A DNA stretch of 46,417 bases from Pseudomonadota bacterium (GTDB lineage Bacteria; Pseudomonadota; Alphaproteobacteria; Rhodospirillales; Magnetospirillaceae): positions 1 to 46,417 of the forward strand of contig JAJYTF010000035.1 of assembly GCA_021793155.1 (NCBI GenBank), read 5' to 3'. The position numbers and the translations under genes were made by a program. Positions 44,021 through 46,417 of the stretch are shown piece by piece (the first letter of the stretch is position 1; each line of letters starts with the position of its first letter). The notes under the pieces were generated by a model, which saw only the letters and a program-made list of their open reading frames with translations, did not search any database and had not been told where the DNA came from.

Positions 44021-44050
44021 AAGGCCGGCGAAGTTATTTGCCGGCCTTTT
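44021..44050 (+). terminator. Rho-independent terminator of atpHAGDC
   Basis: AAGGCCGGC (44021-44029) pairs perfectly with GCCGGCCTT (44040-44048) around a 10-base loop, followed by TT and CGATT. It lies 35 bases after the atpC stop. Confidence 0.9.
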
Positions 44051-44136
44051 CGATTCACACAGGACCGGCGGCTTGTACCGGTGCATGCTGGTGCCGATAT
44101 TCTTGCCGTCTCGCATAGCCAGAGGACGGCGCCCCG

Positions 44137-44973
44137 ATGCCACACTGGACCCAGGACGATATTCCTTGGGACGCCTTTGATCCGGCGCAGCTCGATCCCG
44201 ACCTGCTCAAGCTGGTGAAGGCCGCGGCCCTGACCGAATCCAATGCCCCCCGCTATACGCAGTATTTGAACAACGTCTTCAGCGACGATGGCGAGTTCGC
44301 CGAGGCGGTCTCTCAGTGGCAGGAGGAAGAGCAGCAGCATGGCCGCGTCCTCGGCCGTTATGCCGAACTGGCCGACGCCCGTTACGATTTTGCCGAGGCT
44401 TTCCGCCTGTTCCAGGAAGGCTACGTTATCCCGGTGGACGTCGATAAGTCGGTCCGTGGTTCGCGCGTCGGCGAACTGTTGGCCCGCTGCGTCGTGGAGA
44501 CCGGGACCAGCTCCTTCTACTCGGCCATGGCCGAGGCTTCGCGGGAACCGCTGCTGCGCGAGATCTGCAAACGGATCGCCAGCGACGAGTTTCGCCACTA
44601 CCGCCTGTTCCTGGATGGTCTCCGGAAATATCAGCCGATCGAAAAAATCTCGCTGGTGAGCCGCATCCGCGTGGCCGTGGGCCGTGTCCTCGAAGCGGAC
44701 GACGACGAATTGGCCTTCGCCTATCACTGCGGCAACGAGCCACATCTCGCCTATGACCGGGTGCGTTGCAATGCCGCCTATGGGTATCGAGCCTACGGGA
44801 TCTACGCCTTCCATCACGCGGAGCGGGCCGTAGGCATGATCTTCAAGGCAAGCGGTCTGAGTCCTCAGGGCTGGCTGGCCCGGCAGGCCGCGCGCTGGGC
44901 CTGGCGGAAAATGCAGGCCCGCGCGCTAGGCCGTAGGGACATTTTAGGGATTTCCAGATTCGGTAAGTCGTGA
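44137..44973 (+). CDS. Ferritin-like diiron protein of unknown function
   Basis: The 278-residue helical protein has the ferritin-like diiron motifs: QWQEEEQQHGRVLGRY near residue 63 (ExxH), VVETGTSSFYSAMAEAS near 120 and ASDEFRHYRLFLDGLRK near 145 (DExxH). The best relation is to acyl-ACP desaturase/ferritin-like oxidoreductases, but substrate is unknown. The latter third has many aromatic residues (HLAYDRVRCNAAYGYRAYGIYAFHHAE). The last few residues (ISRFGKS) lie next to IS DNA, so the natural C-terminus may have been replaced. The gene follows the atp terminator by about 90 bases. Confidence 0.82.
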   Translation: MPHWTQDDIPWDAFDPAQLDPDLLKLVKAAALTESNAPRYTQYLNNVFSDDGEFAEAVSQWQEEEQQHGRVLGRYAELADARYDFAEAFRLFQEGYVIPVDVDKSVRGSRVGELLARCVVETGTSSFYSAMAEASREPLLREICKRIASDEFRHYRLFLDGLRKYQPIEKISLVSRIRVAVGRVLEADDDELAFAYHCGNEPHLAYDRVRCNAAYGYRAYGIYAFHHAERAVGMIFKASGLSPQGWLARQAARWAWRKMQARALGRRDILGISRFGKS

Positions 44974-45580
44974 TTCTATCCTGGCTTTTGGGGGCTGGTG
45001 TGGAAGGTGAAGTTCTGCGCGACGATCAGTGGGAAAGACTGCGTGAGTTTGTGCCCGGCGGCCGTAAAGGGCGCCGCGGGCCGCGCAGTGACGGACGGCG
45101 TTTTTTGACGGACGGCGTTTTTTCGACGCAATTCTTTGGCTTGCGCACTCGGGTGCGCGTTGGCGCGACCTGCCGGAGGATCGGTTTGGTCCCTTTGAGA
45201 CCGTCAAGAAGCGCTACTATCGCTGAACTCGGCCCTGGGCAACAGAATGACATGGCTCCGGCGTGCGACCTGATCAAAAGCTTGGAGGCCAAGCAGGTCT
45301 TGGCCGATCGGGCCTACGGCGCCGACAGTTTGTGCGAACTCATCTTCGAACAAGGCGGCGAGCCAGTCATTCCGCCTCGCGGCCATCGAAAGTTCCAACG
45401 CCCCTACGACCAGTTCGCATACAAACAGCGGTGGGGCATCGAGGGATTCTTCGCCAAGCTCAAGCAATGGCGGCGCATCGCCACTCGCTACGACAAACTC
45501 GCCGCCAATTTCCTTGGCTTCATCAAGCTCGCAAGCATCAATGCTTTGGTTGAAGTAACTAAATTGTCCCCACAGCCTAG
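44950..45580 (+). mobile_element. IS5-type insertion sequence remnant
   Basis: This element is defined by the degenerate transposase described below. Its left edge lies somewhere near the end of the diiron gene and could not be fixed by an inverted repeat; its right edge is cut off or abutted by the IS701-type element at 45581. Only one copy is visible. Confidence 0.6.
44970..45580 (+). pseudogene. IS5-family (IS427-like) transposase, duplicated and deleted
   Basis: The start LRDDQWERLREFVPGGRKGRRGPRSDGRRF matches the family, but a perfect 17-bp tandem duplication (45090-45106 and 45107-45123) then shifts the frame. With one copy removed the frame reads FDAILWLAHSGARWRDLPEDRFGPFETVKKRYYR, the family middle. 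After that a stop in that frame marks a deletion of the central part with the first catalytic Asp, and the sequence resumes at ELGPGQQNDM, VLADRAYGADSL (second Asp) and WGIEGFFAKLKQWRRIATRYDKLAANFLGF (Glu) in the original frame. The two changes compensate, so an open frame survives through to 45722, but the enzyme is dead. Confidence 0.88.
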
Positions 45581-46417
45581 CACTACTTTGGCAGTCTCAC
45601 GCATAGAGGCCGCCTCTTATCCAAAGTTTGCATCTGGGGCATCTGAGGCAGGGAACGGCCACAATCAGATGGGCGGCGGCGGCGCGGATAGCGGGGAGTG
45701 TCGGCTGGGGTGGCGGGCCTGAGGGGCGGGAGGACGTTTTTTTCTTGCCGCCGTAAGGCGGAGGTATTGGAGGAAAACACAGGCCACCATGACCATGAGC
45801 GCATGGTGATGAAGGCCGTGCCAGGCGCGGCCTTCAAAGTGGTCAAGACCGAGTTCTTCCAACGGCATGTCGGCGGGTAAGTTGGATAGGTAGTACTTGC
45901 GTTCGCCGGAGACGCGGTGCTCGCCGATCAGCCACGCTTCTGCACCGGGCAAGTGCTGACCGGCCCTGGTCCCGATGCGAGCTTCCGGCCCGTCGGCGAC
46001 CCGCACCCGTCGGGCGGTGAATTCCGCAGCGAGCGCTCCCTTTGTCCCCTCGCGCCAGGTCACCGTGCGCCATTGCTCCGCAGCCAGAAGCATGTCGGCC
46101 GGAACCGCCTCCTGGTCAGGAACGGCGATTTTGCGCGGCCGTCCCCTCGGGACTTTCGGCCAAACCAACGCCACGTCGGCCTTGTAGACCTTTTGGATGC
46201 GTGGAATGCCAACCGCCCAGGCCAACTTCCGAGCGTCCAGGCCTTGGCGGAACGCCGCGCTGATGCCATAGCCCGCATCAGCCAGCACACAGCCGAACCG
46301 CACCCCAGCGGCCCGGAGCCGATCGATCTCCTCCAAGGCGATGTCCGGCTTCGCCTTGGGGGCACGCCGATCCTCAGGGACACCAGCCCGAGCACAGCGC
46401 TGCGGGTCGTCCGTCCA
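45581..46417 (-). mobile_element. IS701-type insertion sequence, extends beyond the window
   Basis: The transposase below is read on the minus strand. On the plus strand the element seems to begin at 45581, directly after CTAG (45577-45580), which fits the YTAR target duplication reported for the IS701 family. The other end lies outside the window, so the target repeat cannot be confirmed. Confidence 0.6.
45597..46417 (-). pseudogene. IS701-family transposase, internally deleted and frameshifted (partial)
   Basis: The frame enters from the window edge (WTDDPQRCARAGVPEDRRAPKAKPDI) and shows the family motifs FGCVLADAGYGISAAFRQGL with the second catalytic Asp, WAVGIPRIQKVYKADV, RVRVADGPEARI, HLPGAEAWLIGE and KYYLSNLPADMPL. 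The next residues jump straight to EELGLDHFEGRAWHGLHHHALM; the usual segment of about 20 residues (KARW-CEQ-HQQLK type), with the final catalytic Glu, is missing. The frame then runs into a stop at 45665, whereas the family tail GPPPQPTLPAIR and CPRCK follows in the -1 frame after a run of seven A and ends at 45597-45599. Confidence 0.85.

Noticed and set aside
44970-45722. A single intact 250-codon gene
   Set aside because: It is an IS5-type transposase kept open only because a 17-bp duplication and a deletion cancel; the middle part is out of frame.

Overview
This window is a GC-rich chromosomal segment of an alphaproteobacterium, most likely a member of the Rhodospirillales close to Magnetospirillum/Phaeospirillum. 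The reasons are the gene orders ffh-rpsP-rimM-trmD-rplS, leuCDB-asd, sdhCDAB, zapE-mdh-sucCDAB-lpd and atpHAGDC, an ethylmalonyl-CoA-pathway gene pair, and the protein sequences themselves. The genus is an inference; no rRNA or tRNA gene is visible.

Layout. 1-4.4 kb: the end of etfA, an orphan protein resembling a degenerate GGDEF-EAL protein, fructose-1,6-bisphosphatase (minus strand), and a secreted protein that looks like an alpha/alpha-barrel glycosidase. 4.6-8.1 kb: SRP protein Ffh and the S16/RimM/TrmD/L19 translation cluster. 8.2-12.6 kb: leuC-leuD-leuB and then asd. Between leuB and asd is a 36-codon reading frame with a strong ribosome-binding site and a Thr/Lys-rich end, followed by mutually exclusive antiterminator and terminator hairpins. 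It looks like a transcription attenuator for the aspartate-family pathway. 12.9-16.7 kb: a LysE-type exporter and pyridoxal kinase (minus strand), then a CitE-like lyase and mesaconyl-CoA hydratase. 16.8-31.9 kb: TCA-cycle genes sdhCDAB and, after a small lipoprotein, a DHH phosphoesterase and zapE, mdh-sucCDAB-lpd. 31.9-34.9 kb: an MFS transporter, a lipoprotein truncated globin, a TraT-like lipoprotein and a small exported protein. 34.9-38.9 kb: xerC, a DUF484 gene and a transaldolase remnant with its middle removed in frame (all minus strand), divergent from priA. 39.1-44.0 kb: the F1 part of ATP synthase (atpHAGDC) with a good terminator. 44.1-45.0 kb: a ferritin-like diiron protein. 45.0 kb to the end: two broken insertion sequences side by side, an IS5-type remnant and an IS701-type element running off the window.

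Most of the window is conserved core metabolism: succinate dehydrogenase, malate dehydrogenase, succinyl-CoA synthetase and 2-oxoglutarate dehydrogenase cover much of the TCA cycle, the CitE-like lyase/hydratase pair feeds glyoxylate and propionyl-CoA carbon into it, and F1 ATPase uses the resulting proton gradient. The points most worth a second look are the putative asd attenuator, the internally deleted transaldolase, dispersed palindromic repeats shared by two intergenic regions, the lipoprotein globin, and the decay pattern of the two IS elements.
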